This document shows positions 8,823 through 16,558 of a stretch of DNA of 64,000 nucleotides, one piece after another (within the stretch, counting starts at the first letter, position 1; every line of letters begins with the position of its first letter). Made by a program: the position numbers and the translations under genes. The DNA comes from Sporocytophaga sp. (GTDB lineage: Bacteria; Bacteroidota; Bacteroidia; Cytophagales; Cytophagaceae): NCBI GenBank assembly GCA_024707265.1, contig JANQAB010000001.1, positions 131,501 to 195,500 of the forward strand. The letters are read 5' to 3'. The notes beneath the pieces are model-generated. The model did no database searches, had not been told where the DNA came from, and was given only the letters and a program-made list of their open reading frames with translations.

Positions 8823-9061
8823 AAAGTTCTTTAATTAATAAAGGAAGAGCTGTAAAGAGATATCTTAAATTCAACTACGATTTCATATTTGCAGCGGGTG
8901 ATGACTGGACAGATGAAGATATGTTCAAGGTTATGCCAGAACATGCGCATACCATAAAAATCGGCTACTCCTTATCAGCAGCTAAGTATAGCATGCCAGA
9001 GCATTTCAGAGGCACTGATATAGGAATAAGAGGGTTCCTTGCTGAATTCGCCCGTTCATAA
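8780..9061 (+). CDS. C-terminal part of the trehalose-6-phosphate phosphatase domain (after a frameshift)
   Basis: These 93 codons continue the HAD phosphatase domain of the preceding gene in the -1 frame. GLSVLEGNKVVEIK and NKGRAV are the family's cap and motif III region (catalytic Lys), and GDDWTDEDMF is motif IV with the Mg2+-binding aspartates. On its own it lacks the nucleophile motif and cannot be an enzyme. It is annotated separately only because the frame is broken; a single missing base near 8775-8779 would fuse it to the upstream gene into one protein of about 729 residues. The break is not in a long homopolymer and no slippery heptamer is evident. Confidence 0.75.
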   Translation: MGLSVLEGNKVVEIKSSLINKGRAVKRYLKFNYDFIFAAGDDWTDEDMFKVMPEHAHTIKIGYSLSAAKYSMPEHFRGTDIGIRGFLAEFARS

Positions 9062-9147
9062 AAAAAACAAAAAAAAGATAGATAAAACTTCATACCTAGG
9101 CTTATTCACACCCTTTTAGGATGGGACATTTTTAAAAGAAGAATAAG

Positions 9148-10491
9148 ATGCAGATCCGAAATAAGTTAACAGTTCAGTTCACAGGCATCGTACTATGTAT
9201 TCTGATCGTTTTCAGTGCATCAATCTATATTGCTTTCCGGGAATATAGAACCTACAATTTCAGAAAAAGATTGAAAGAAAAAGCATTAAATACTACAAAA
9301 ATGCTTGTTGAAGTAAAAGAGATCAATACGGACCTTTTAAAAAAACTGAGAAGAAAATACCTCCATACCTTTCCAAATGAATACGTAAGGATCTATAACA
9401 ACTACAATCATCTTATTTATAAAGATGACACTATAGATTACAAGCTTCCCAATGACCTGCTTCAAAAAATCAGAATGGAAAAGAATTATTCTTTTTCCAT
9501 TAGCGACAGGCAGGTTGTGGGCGTGGCCTATGATGGAGCTTATGTAATAACAGCCTCAGCTGTGGATAGGGATGGATCGGAGACCCTCAAATTTCTGGCG
9601 ATTTGTTTACTTGCAGGAAACCTCATTGCATTAATAATTATCTTTTTGTCCGGAAAATTTTTCTCGTCGAAGGCTCTATTCCCAATTACTGATATTATCC
9701 AGGAGGTTGACAACATTAATGAAGGCCATACAGGCTTAAGGTTAAAGAGTAGGGACGGCAAGGATGAAATAGCACAGCTGGCTAGTTCGTTTAATAATAT
9801 GTTCGACAGGATAGAAGACACTTATGAAAATCAAAGCAAATTCATTTCATACGCTTCCCATGAACTAAGAACTCCTCTTACATCAATAACAGGAGAAATT
9901 GATGTAACCTTACTAAAGGACCGGACACCTGAAGAATACAAAGCAACACTATGCTCTATATTGGAAGAGACCATTGCACTTACTGAGCTATCCAACAAGT
10001 TGCTGGAGCTTCTTCAATCAAATAATAAAAATCTTAATCGAGGTAAAATAAACCTAAAACATCTTATAGATCTGCTTGAAGAAGACATACACAAACGTAG
10101 ATACAAAAATAAGTTTAAGATTCAGAACCAGACATCAAGAGAATTAAGTGTATTAGAGATTGACGGAAACGAGGATCTTATTAAAGCTGCTTTAATGAAT
10201 GTTATTGACAATGGGTTCAAGTACTCAGATTATCCCGTTACTCTTAAAATACACAGGCAAGAAGGAGGCAATATATGTTTCAAAATAATAGATCATGGAA
10301 TTGGTATAGACAAGGATGATCTCAGCAAGATTGTTCAACCATTCTACAGAAGCACTAAAGCTTCTGAAAAAAAAGGCTTTGGCATTGGTCTGTCGTTAAC
10401 AGAAAAAATAGTAACGCTTCATAAAGGAACCATGGAAATATTTTCAAAGCCAAAGTTAGGCACTCAGGTCACTTTATTATTTCCTGTTTAA
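9148..10491 (+). CDS. Sensor histidine kinase
   Basis: An inner-membrane sensor that autophosphorylates and passes the phosphate to a response regulator. The 447 residues contain a first membrane helix (about 10-30), a periplasmic sensing segment of about 115 residues, a second helix (about 147-172), a HAMP linker, a HisKA dimerisation domain with the phospho-accepting H238 in ASHELRTPLTS, and a HATPase domain with the N box (NVIDNGFKYS, 351-360), G1 (DHGIGID) and G2 (GFGIGLS). It follows the trehalose gene by 86 bp on the same strand and is convergent with the receiver gene, 7 bp between stop codons. No DNA-binding response regulator lies next to it, so its partner is unknown; the signal may be osmotic given the neighbours. 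Confidence 0.9.
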   Translation: MQIRNKLTVQFTGIVLCILIVFSASIYIAFREYRTYNFRKRLKEKALNTTKMLVEVKEINTDLLKKLRRKYLHTFPNEYVRIYNNYNHLIYKDDTIDYKLPNDLLQKIRMEKNYSFSISDRQVVGVAYDGAYVITASAVDRDGSETLKFLAICLLAGNLIALIIIFLSGKFFSSKALFPITDIIQEVDNINEGHTGLRLKSRDGKDEIAQLASSFNNMFDRIEDTYENQSKFISYASHELRTPLTSITGEIDVTLLKDRTPEEYKATLCSILEETIALTELSNKLLELLQSNNKNLNRGKINLKHLIDLLEEDIHKRRYKNKFKIQNQTSRELSVLEIDGNEDLIKAALMNVIDNGFKYSDYPVTLKIHRQEGGNICFKIIDHGIGIDKDDLSKIVQPFYRSTKASEKKGFGIGLSLTEKIVTLHKGTMEIFSKPKLGTQVTLLFPV

Positions 10492-10498
10492 CCAGAAA

Positions 10499-10930
10499 TC
10501 ACATAAGCGTCTTACCTATCATTTTCAGAATCTGAAAATGCATAAAGTTATCCATGGAGGAGTTTCGTTTTGTATTCTCATTAAAATTTAACGGCTTAAT
10601 AGTGTAGCCATCTATCTTAAAGCTTTCCGCACGAATCCTGCTTTTTTCTTCATTGGATGTTGTCATTACGAAAATCTTAACTACATCAAATCTTCTGTCC
10701 TTCCTTATCTCTTCCATAAATTCAAACCCATCCATTTTAGGCAAATTAAGGTCAACCACAATAATATCGGGCAGTGAAATTCTATTAGCGCCATTAAGTA
10801 ACTCTAAAGCCTCAATCCCATTATGAGCAGAATAAAATTCTATTGGAAGATTAAATTTACGGATAGCTCGCTCAAAACTATACAAATCCAATTCATCATC
10901 TTCCAGTAGTAAAATAGATTTAGCTGCCAT
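10499..10930 (-). CDS. Stand-alone CheY-like response regulator receiver
   Basis: A single receiver domain of about 143 residues with no output domain, so it probably acts by protein contact or in a phosphorelay. Visible signatures are the acidic pair in LLLEDDE, the phospho-acceptor Asp in VVDLNLPKMDG (residue 60), the conserved Thr pair in MTTSNEE and the Lys in TIKPLNF. The wording of these motifs is like the Rcp1 type of receiver found beside phytochromes and hybrid kinases. I chose the ATG at 10930 because MAAKSILLLEDD is the usual family start; an ATG at 10957 adds nine residues and cannot be excluded. A perfect 21-bp palindrome (10520-10540) lies within its last codons, facing the end of the histidine kinase gene. 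Confidence 0.85.
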   Translation of the reverse strand: MAAKSILLLEDDELDLYSFERAIRKFNLPIEFYSAHNGIEALELLNGANRISLPDIIVVDLNLPKMDGFEFMEEIRKDRRFDVVKIFVMTTSNEEKSRIRAESFKIDGYTIKPLNFNENTKRNSSMDNFMHFQILKMIGKTLM

Positions 10931-11344
10931 ATGCGTAATAAAGAAAATCCCTTCCATTGTTACTTTTACAGTATAGGAAAGGTTTTAACGATCAATAATA
11001 AGATTGGCTGATCGCAACAAATATTATTTATAAATTATTTCATTTAAATAACACATAAAATTACTCAGATGATTGAGGCATGGGATTAGAATTTAATTAG
11101 AATAAAGTTCTAGTTAAGCTATCCACCTGAGAATATACTGCTTATATTCAGAACTTTCTTTTTTAGTCTACCTCTTCCAGGTTTTGCCTCATTGTTAACA
11201 ATATCAATAATCTGATCACAATATACTTATTGAAAGTAGATTAAAGTTAAAAGAACATCAACATAGACATATAAACTCAATGAGTCTAAATATTAATTTG
11301 GAACTTATCATTTCAGGGAAAGGTTATTTTATAAAAAAATGACC
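10931..11344. other. Intergenic region with direct-repeat operator
   Basis: AT-rich and non-coding. The only structure seen is the cleanest copy of the ATTAGAAT 11-bp repeat (11085-11106), placed between the receiver gene and the small lipoprotein gene. Confidence 0.5.
11085..11106 (+). promoter_or_regulatory. Operator-like 11-bp direct repeats between receiver and lipoprotein genes
   Basis: ATTAGAATTTA followed by ATTAGAATAAA, two perfect ATTAGAAT boxes at an 11-bp phase. It lies 154 bp upstream of the receiver gene and about 240 bp upstream of the lipoprotein gene, so which of the two it controls is open. Confidence 0.5.
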
Positions 11345-11596
11345 ATGAAAAATATTTTGATAATAGGTATATTGGTATTGGGATTTGCTTGTAGCAGCAG
11401 CAAAACAACTCTTTCATCAACACAGGTACCTGATGAGGTGGTTGCATCATTTAACAGAAGGTATCCTGATGCAAAAGATGCTACCTGGAAAATCAATAAT
11501 GAAGGATTATATGAGGTCAAATTTGAAGATGGAACAGGTAAGAACCGTGATGTTTTTTATCGGAGTGACGGTGACCTGGTTAGAGTTGATAGTTGA
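11345..11596 (+). CDS. Small PepSY-like lipoprotein
   Basis: An 83-residue exported protein. The start at 11345 gives a short basic N-terminus, a hydrophobic stretch (ILIIGILVLGFA) and a lipobox-like GFAC, so it is probably a lipoprotein cleaved before the Cys; an ATG at 11339 adds two residues. The mature part (PDEVVASFNRRYPDAKDATW, then YEVKF and the RSDGDLV strand) has the one-helix, several-strand pattern of the PepSY-like (beta-lactamase-inhibitor-like) proteins common in Bacteroidota periplasm. The molecular role of that family is not settled. A terminator follows directly. The neighbours suggest a role near the sensor kinase, but that is inference. Confidence 0.75.
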   Translation: MKNILIIGILVLGFACSSSKTTLSSTQVPDEVVASFNRRYPDAKDATWKINNEGLYEVKFEDGTGKNRDVFYRSDGDLVRVDS

Positions 11597-11614
11597 TAAA
11601 TAACAAAGATATAC

Positions 11615-11650
11615 AGAGGTTGTCTCAAAAGGGCAGCCTCTTTTTATTTT
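11615..11650 (+). terminator. Terminator of the lipoprotein gene
   Basis: AGAGGTTG (11615-11622) pairs with CAGCCTCT (11634-11641) with one G-T pair, followed by a T5 tract and ATTTTT. Confidence 0.85.
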
Positions 11651-11837
11651 TATTAAACCTAAACTAGCAAACCGGACTTATTTTTAGTTCCATACTCGCT
11701 CTTTCATTTCATATATCACAGACTGATACTCATATAATCTTAAAGGGCAGAAAACAAGACTTGGTGTTGGACAATAGTTAAACTACTGCTACTAAATGCT
11801 ACAATAAGATACTCACGTCAATAAAAATCTATTTGTT

Positions 11838-11880
11838 ACAAAAAGATAAGAGACTGCCCATAAGCAGGCAGTCTCTTATA
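11838..11880 (-). terminator. Terminator of the giant surface-protein operon
   Basis: A perfect 12-bp stem (11847-11858 with 11867-11878) around an 8-nt loop. The A-rich left flank gives a T tract on the minus strand, so it faces the operon that ends at 12073, or the small ORF that ends at 11900. Confidence 0.75.
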
Positions 11881-11899
11881 ATGGACTATACAGCAAGTT

Positions 11900-12055
11900 T
11901 TAATACTTAATAAACTTCTGAACTTTTACATCTTTCCATTGTTCTGAAGTGTTCAGAAACTCCAATATCATCTCCGGTCTGAGCAAGCGAAACCAAGCTC
12001 TGTCCAGCATGAAAGGTTCCTTTATTGATAAAATAAGATCGGATCTTTGATACAT
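11900..12055 (-). CDS. Possible 51-residue ORF after the giant operon
   Basis: A short open frame starting MYQRSDLILSIK and ending VQKFIKY, with its stop 20 bp before a strong minus-strand terminator and its start 17 bp after the stop of the preceding gene. The composition (basic and aromatic, with WFRLLRPE and SEQWKD) looks protein-like rather than random, and might be the tail of a larger decayed gene such as a transposase. I recognise no family with confidence. Confidence 0.3.
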   Translation of the reverse strand: MYQRSDLILSIKEPFMLDRAWFRLLRPEMILEFLNTSEQWKDVKVQKFIKY

Positions 12056-12072
12056 TCTGATATTCACTTCAT

Positions 12073-13386
12073 TTATCGTATCAGAACAACTTTATCAATC
12101 AAATAAACATCATTATTTGAAATCAGCTTGTATATATATACACCTGAAGAAAGATTTTTGTCTGGCGCAAACTTGACCCTGTAATCCTTTCCTGCTACAA
12201 CCGGTCCTTTAAACAGCACTGCTCTCTCGTGTCCACCAAGGTCATAAACTTTTAACTCAGCATGACAGTCTTTCGCCAGAGTAAAATGTATTTCTGTTTC
12301 ATCAGAAAATGGATTAGGAATAGCTTTTGATTTAACATTGAATCTTAAATTGTCCTTTACCGAAACCGGAATAGGAGGTTTAGCACATTGATTATCCGAC
12401 ATACAATTCCCCAGTACCAGTCCTTTATTTAAAAACTCAGGCACTTCTCCGACAGCTACGCATCTCGAAAAGAACACCCCATCTTTATATTCACACATTT
12501 CAACACCTGCGGCACCATCTTCTGTTATACATCTTACATCCTCAACACATACCATTACTGTATCTGCTGCCCTGCAACCGGATTCAGTATTGAGGACTAC
12601 AACGAATTTAGAACTTGTATCTGTGCATACTTCAAAGCTTTCCGATAGTACTCCATTGTTCCAGGCAATGGAATACCCGGATGAGACTCCTGTAACAGTA
12701 GCATGAAGTGTTATACAGGAATCGCTATCATATCCTTTATAAATGATCTGATCGTTGCCTGCATACACGTCAGGCTGATTCAGGTAAATGGTGTCAGAAA
12801 CAGGACTGAAGCATCCGCTAAGATCTGCTACAGACAACCAGAATTTCCCAGTTTCACTGATACCAACAGAACGTGATACATCTCCAGTAGACCATTTGTA
12901 CATATTGGCAATAGGAGCTCTTAAAACAACAGTATCACCTTTGCAGAATGGAAGAGCAGGATTATAACCTACCACAGGCTTTGCAGGCAATGGATGTAGT
13001 TCGATCTGTACTGTATCAGAAGTTGTACTGGAACATCCATTGTGATCTGTCACAAACAATGAGTAACTACCATTTTGCGTAACTTCCCGCAGAGCGGATT
13101 TTATTCCATCTGACCAGGTTACCTCTTTAAAGCCATCAGGAGCGGAAAGAACAACCGTATCTCCTTCACAAAAACCAGCTGAAGATATTGTAATATCAGG
13201 CTTTACAGGCAAACTATTCACCTTTACCATTACAGTATCAGAAACTGAGAAACATCCATTTGCATCAAATACCTTAAGCGTAACATTTGAAGTATAGTCC
13301 AGCATTATTTCCGGATCATTTTTTTCCTCCAGACCAACTAAAGGCATATCCATCAGGTCCTTTAAGCCAGATTGTATCTCCTTCAC
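12073..13386 (-). CDS. C-terminal part of Ig-repeat surface protein with T9SS sorting domain (third fragment)
   Basis: This is the last fragment of a protein that starts at 15569 and is broken by two frameshifts. From about residue 22 (KNDPEIML) it continues the Ig-like repeats, each about 85 residues, with the pattern FCEGDTVVLSAPDG-x-W-S/G. A non-repeat segment with several Cys (about 250-345) follows, then a T9SS type A sorting domain (about 355-437, AIPNPFSDETEIHF ... DKVVLIR). It is the only sorting domain in this 20-kb operon. The first 20 or so residues shown here are out of frame; the join to the upstream fragment is in the T7 run (plus strand) at 13319-13325, where one base fewer restores SWSGGKNDPEI. 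Confidence 0.8.
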   Translation of the reverse strand: MKEIQSGLKDLMDMPLVGLEEKNDPEIMLDYTSNVTLKVFDANGCFSVSDTVMVKVNSLPVKPDITISSAGFCEGDTVVLSAPDGFKEVTWSDGIKSALREVTQNGSYSLFVTDHNGCSSTTSDTVQIELHPLPAKPVVGYNPALPFCKGDTVVLRAPIANMYKWSTGDVSRSVGISETGKFWLSVADLSGCFSPVSDTIYLNQPDVYAGNDQIIYKGYDSDSCITLHATVTGVSSGYSIAWNNGVLSESFEVCTDTSSKFVVVLNTESGCRAADTVMVCVEDVRCITEDGAAGVEMCEYKDGVFFSRCVAVGEVPEFLNKGLVLGNCMSDNQCAKPPIPVSVKDNLRFNVKSKAIPNPFSDETEIHFTLAKDCHAELKVYDLGGHERAVLFKGPVVAGKDYRVKFAPDKNLSSGVYIYKLISNNDVYLIDKVVLIR

Positions 13387-14764
13387 ATAAATTCTCCTCT
13401 CTGCTCTTTTCTATAAATGGAACTGCAGGATTAGGATTTACTTCAATTACAACAATGTCTGAATACAGACTATAACAAATATCCCCATGACTTACCGCTA
13501 CAGAAAACACTCCAGACTCCTTCACCACAAAACTTCTTTCTGTTGAACCATTATTCCATTTGTAATAAGAGTATCCTGCAGGAGCATAAAGTATGACACT
13601 GTCTCCTTCACAGATTTTTGTCTTGCCCGATGTCATCGCAAAAGGTTTTGCCGGCACTATCTCTTCCTCTAATAGCAAGGAATCTGAACGTACACAGCCA
13701 TAGCTATCCAATACAGTCAATTTATAGTAACCAGGTTCTGCAACTGTTATTTCCGGAGTTTGTTGCCCTGTACTCCAGGTTATTGCACCCTTAGTTTCCA
13801 AAGAAGTCAAAAGAGTTGTACTGCCTTTACAGATTTTGTTAGCAGAAGAAGATAGTATTTTGGCCTGTAAACTCTGTTTTACTGTAAAATACTTTTCAAT
13901 AACGGATGAAATGTTCTTATCAAAAGCATCTTCTATTTTTATATTAAAATCAATAGCTTCAGAAAGACTATCTGCAATCACCCATGAGAATGAGGAATCT
14001 GCTGCAGGAATATTTTTGCCTATCTGGTAATAATTCATTCCATCAGGAGAATAATAGATATTTATATCAGACACATCCTTAGCAAACCACTGAACGTTCA
14101 GATTTGAACCCGAGCAAATGCGTTCTTGCTCAGCAGACGGTTTTAAAGAAAGAAAACCCGGTTTTACAGAAAGGAAACATTTGCCTGCTTTGCCCTCTAT
14201 TTCCTCAATATTGTTAACACTGTCCCTTCCGGCAGAATAGAAGCAATATCTTCCATTTTCAGGAAAAAAAACCGCAGCTGAATCTACTGGCCATTTATGT
14301 TTGAATAAAGACAAAGGCTCATCATCTTTTTTATAGTAAATGTCATAATTCATATAACCGGCACCATTCGTATCATCTCTACCGATTACGGTAATTTCCA
14401 CCGGTGTTCCTGAGGTTACAGTATCGCTTCCAACAGTCAGGGTCGTAGTTGGATTACCTGCATCTACTTTATTAAAAATTTTAGGTGTTAGAATAGATTC
14501 ATTATTATCAAAAATGATATCTGCTTCAGCATAAATGGTATCTCCAGTGGCCACATCCATTGCAGGTACAATAGTGTACGAAACGAACCCTTCACCTTTA
14601 TGTGTTAAACTATCATTAACAGGAAGAAATCCAAGGTGTGCATCAAAGGGAGCCAGCCCAGTTTTCGGATCTATAGAAGAGAAAATCCAGAACGCTTCCT
14701 TTTTTCTGAACATTAATACCAGCAATGAGATCGACATAAATACCGAGAGAATCTCTAAGATCAA
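13316..14764 (-). CDS. Middle part of Ig-repeat surface protein (second fragment)
   Basis: After about 22 out-of-frame residues the sequence continues the protein begun at 15569: EAFWIFSSIDPKTG, GFLPVND, GEGFVSYTIVP and AEADIIFDNN are the second half of a conserved module of giant bacterial surface proteins. A segment with a YYSPDGMNYYQIG motif and then Ig-like repeats (KICKGSTTLL..., KICEGDSVILYAPAGY..., NLCEGDTIWLKGPDGY...) follow. Removing one base from the T6 run (plus strand) at 14700-14705 joins it in frame to the first fragment as NVQKKEAFWIF. It has no signal peptide or sorting domain of its own, so it is not an independent gene. Confidence 0.8.
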   Translation of the reverse strand: MILEILSVFMSISLLVLMFRKKEAFWIFSSIDPKTGLAPFDAHLGFLPVNDSLTHKGEGFVSYTIVPAMDVATGDTIYAEADIIFDNNESILTPKIFNKVDAGNPTTTLTVGSDTVTSGTPVEITVIGRDDTNGAGYMNYDIYYKKDDEPLSLFKHKWPVDSAAVFFPENGRYCFYSAGRDSVNNIEEIEGKAGKCFLSVKPGFLSLKPSAEQERICSGSNLNVQWFAKDVSDINIYYSPDGMNYYQIGKNIPAADSSFSWVIADSLSEAIDFNIKIEDAFDKNISSVIEKYFTVKQSLQAKILSSSANKICKGSTTLLTSLETKGAITWSTGQQTPEITVAEPGYYKLTVLDSYGCVRSDSLLLEEEIVPAKPFAMTSGKTKICEGDSVILYAPAGYSYYKWNNGSTERSFVVKESGVFSVAVSHGDICYSLYSDIVVIEVNPNPAVPFIEKSREENLCEGDTIWLKGPDGYAFSWSGGKK

Positions 14765-15569
14765 GGCGTTGAGTATAATACGTTCGATTGTCCGGAACAG
14801 GGAAAGTCATATTGGCAAAACCAAAACTTCCAAGGCGCAGACTAAATATATTGAGGGTAGGATCCAACACCTGGTTAATTCTGACAATCTGCGCAGGAAC
14901 TGTAGCAAAAACCGGATCGTTTTCAAAACGAATAGTATAATTCAATCTATCAGTAGCAGAAACCCACTTTCCTGCCCCCACCCCATCAGGACCAATAATA
15001 TCGTTGGGGTCTTTTGCACATTGTATGGGAATATATACCACATACGCTTCATCCTTCGCCTCACAACCAATTGAATCCTTCACCACAAGAGGGTATACAC
15101 CGGAAGAACTCACCTCCAGCTCTTCCTTTCCCCAGGAATAAGAAAAAGGCTCAGTACCGCCATTTACATTTGCAACTAAAGTGATTCTGGGAGCGTCTTC
15201 ACATTCCCGGAAATTCTGAACGAGGTCGTCTGCACTTGATATTGTAACGGTAAATTTTTCCTTCTCCTTAATGCTAAATGGCTTGGAAAACTCGCACCTG
15301 CTGAGTGCGTCATAAACAGTAGCAGTATGAGGTCCGACTTCCAGATTTGAGAAAAAATTTGAGCTCTGAAACGGTTTACCATCTACAGAATATTTAAATA
15401 CTCCTGCCACACTTGTATTCAAGTGAACAATTGCAATTCCGTCGTTTTTGCCTTCACATGTAGCATCTTTGGTTTCAACAGTGATCTGAGCCATCAATTG
15501 CCCTGTAAAAAACTGCAACAGGAATACAACTAACATTAGTATTTTATGTGCTATAGACAATCCTTTCAT
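14643..15569 (-). CDS. N-terminal part of Ig-repeat surface protein (first fragment)
   Basis: The start of the frameshifted protein. I chose the ATG at 15569 (MKGLSIAHKI), which has GGAG five bases upstream and yields a normal signal peptide ending LMAQ; an ATG at 15596 also exists. Two SprB-like/Ig-type repeats (about 28-185, with CEGKNDG and YSWG motifs) are followed by a module beginning CAKDPNDIIGPDGVG and containing LNYTIRFENDP, a signature seen near the C-terminus of giant beta-helix/CARDB surface proteins. The real frame is left at the A6 run (sense strand) at 14700-14705; the last residues here are out of frame. The gene overlaps the preceding one's stop only if the upstream ATG is used. 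Confidence 0.8.
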   Translation of the reverse strand: MKGLSIAHKILMLVVFLLQFFTGQLMAQITVETKDATCEGKNDGIAIVHLNTSVAGVFKYSVDGKPFQSSNFFSNLEVGPHTATVYDALSRCEFSKPFSIKEKEKFTVTISSADDLVQNFRECEDAPRITLVANVNGGTEPFSYSWGKEELEVSSSGVYPLVVKDSIGCEAKDEAYVVYIPIQCAKDPNDIIGPDGVGAGKWVSATDRLNYTIRFENDPVFATVPAQIVRINQVLDPTLNIFSLRLGSFGFANMTFPVPDNRTYYTQRLDLRDSLGIYVDLIAGINVQKKGSVLDFLFYRSENWAGSL

Positions 15570-15586
15570 TTTCTCCAATGTTATAG

Positions 15587-16546
15587 TTATCTCCATTGAC
15601 CTTCCACCGAATTAAAAATTCTGATCTTATCTTCTCCATATATTTCCCTTATCTTTAATGCATGAGGCATAGCAGAAACTTCATTCAACAGCTCCTGAAT
15701 CATGATGGCTGAGCTGGTATACGCACCGGAATGAATCACTTCCAATACTTTGCCAGCGTCAGAGGAGGAGATCCCCAAACCAATCATATAGGTTTGCATT
15801 TTCTGATCACTTTCAGAGAGAGCTTTTCTTAAGGTCATTCCAGAAACGCCTGGTTTATACAAGTAAGTAAGCACTAGAACACTTTCAGCTTTTACTATGT
15901 TTCTGTCTTTAAGGGCAGGTTCAATATCTGCTATCAGAGCACTTCCTGACAATTGATTATTTCTTCTGTACTTAGCTTTAAGGTTTTCAAAGACTGCATC
16001 TGAAATCCCTACTTCTCTCTTTCTCACTTCCATAAGAGCAGCAATCGCTTCAGGACGAACAAACATAAAAAACTCCTTAACCTCTTTGTATTGTACATTT
16101 TCCTCAGATGAAACGGGATACCATTTTCCACCAATAAATTTCATCATAAAAGACTGCCTTGCCATCCCATCATTTTTTCCATTAGAGATAATACAATAAG
16201 CATTTCTTCCAATTGTAAAATTTACTTTCCCTCTTATATCCGAAGCGGAAACTCGAACGCTATTTCTCCATTTAGTAAATAATTCCGCATCAATCAGAGG
16301 GGATTCGCCATCATAAAATAAAGCTCTGTACTCGTTTACATCGTTAATGGACCAATAGCTAATAAATAGCTGCTCTTCCTCGCTTTGAATAGCCTGCATA
16401 CTCATGTCTTTACAATCCGTGACATCAATAGAACCGACTGTATTGAAGCTGATTTTAAACAATATTTCTCCAGTTGCCATTGCTTCTAAACTCCGGACAC
16501 TAATCATCATTAATAGGAAAAACAGTCTTAGATTTTTGAAATACAT
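15587..16546 (-). CDS. Secreted protein of unknown function in the giant operon
   Basis: A 319-residue protein starting MYFKNLRLFFLLMMISV, which forms a signal peptide cleaved near AMATG. A GTG at 16552 would add two residues. The N-terminal half is beta-rich (EILFKISFNTV ... ISYWSINDVNEY), and the second half is mostly helical, with SDAVFENLKAKYRR and KIREIYGEDKIRIF. I recognise no domain, no catalytic motif and no sorting domain. It sits 12 bp after the preceding gene and 17 bp before the next, so it is co-transcribed. With no anchor of its own it may stay in the periplasm and assist export of its large neighbours, but that is a guess. Confidence 0.75.
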   Translation of the reverse strand: MYFKNLRLFFLLMMISVRSLEAMATGEILFKISFNTVGSIDVTDCKDMSMQAIQSEEEQLFISYWSINDVNEYRALFYDGESPLIDAELFTKWRNSVRVSASDIRGKVNFTIGRNAYCIISNGKNDGMARQSFMMKFIGGKWYPVSSEENVQYKEVKEFFMFVRPEAIAALMEVRKREVGISDAVFENLKAKYRRNNQLSGSALIADIEPALKDRNIVKAESVLVLTYLYKPGVSGMTLRKALSESDQKMQTYMIGLGISSSDAGKVLEVIHSGAYTSSAIMIQELLNEVSAMPHALKIREIYGEDKIRIFNSVEGQWR

Positions 16547-16558
16547 AATCACTATACT

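Noticed and set aside
14700..14705. Programmed -1 shift at the A-AAA-AAG-like run of the Ig-repeat gene
   Set aside because: The sequence resembles a -1 slippery site, but the frame change needed is +1, so canonical -1 slippage would not restore the protein.
14535..15074. A 179-codon open frame on the plus strand
   Set aside because: It is antisense to the conserved surface-protein module of the minus-strand gene, has no family-like sequence, and starts in the middle of that gene.
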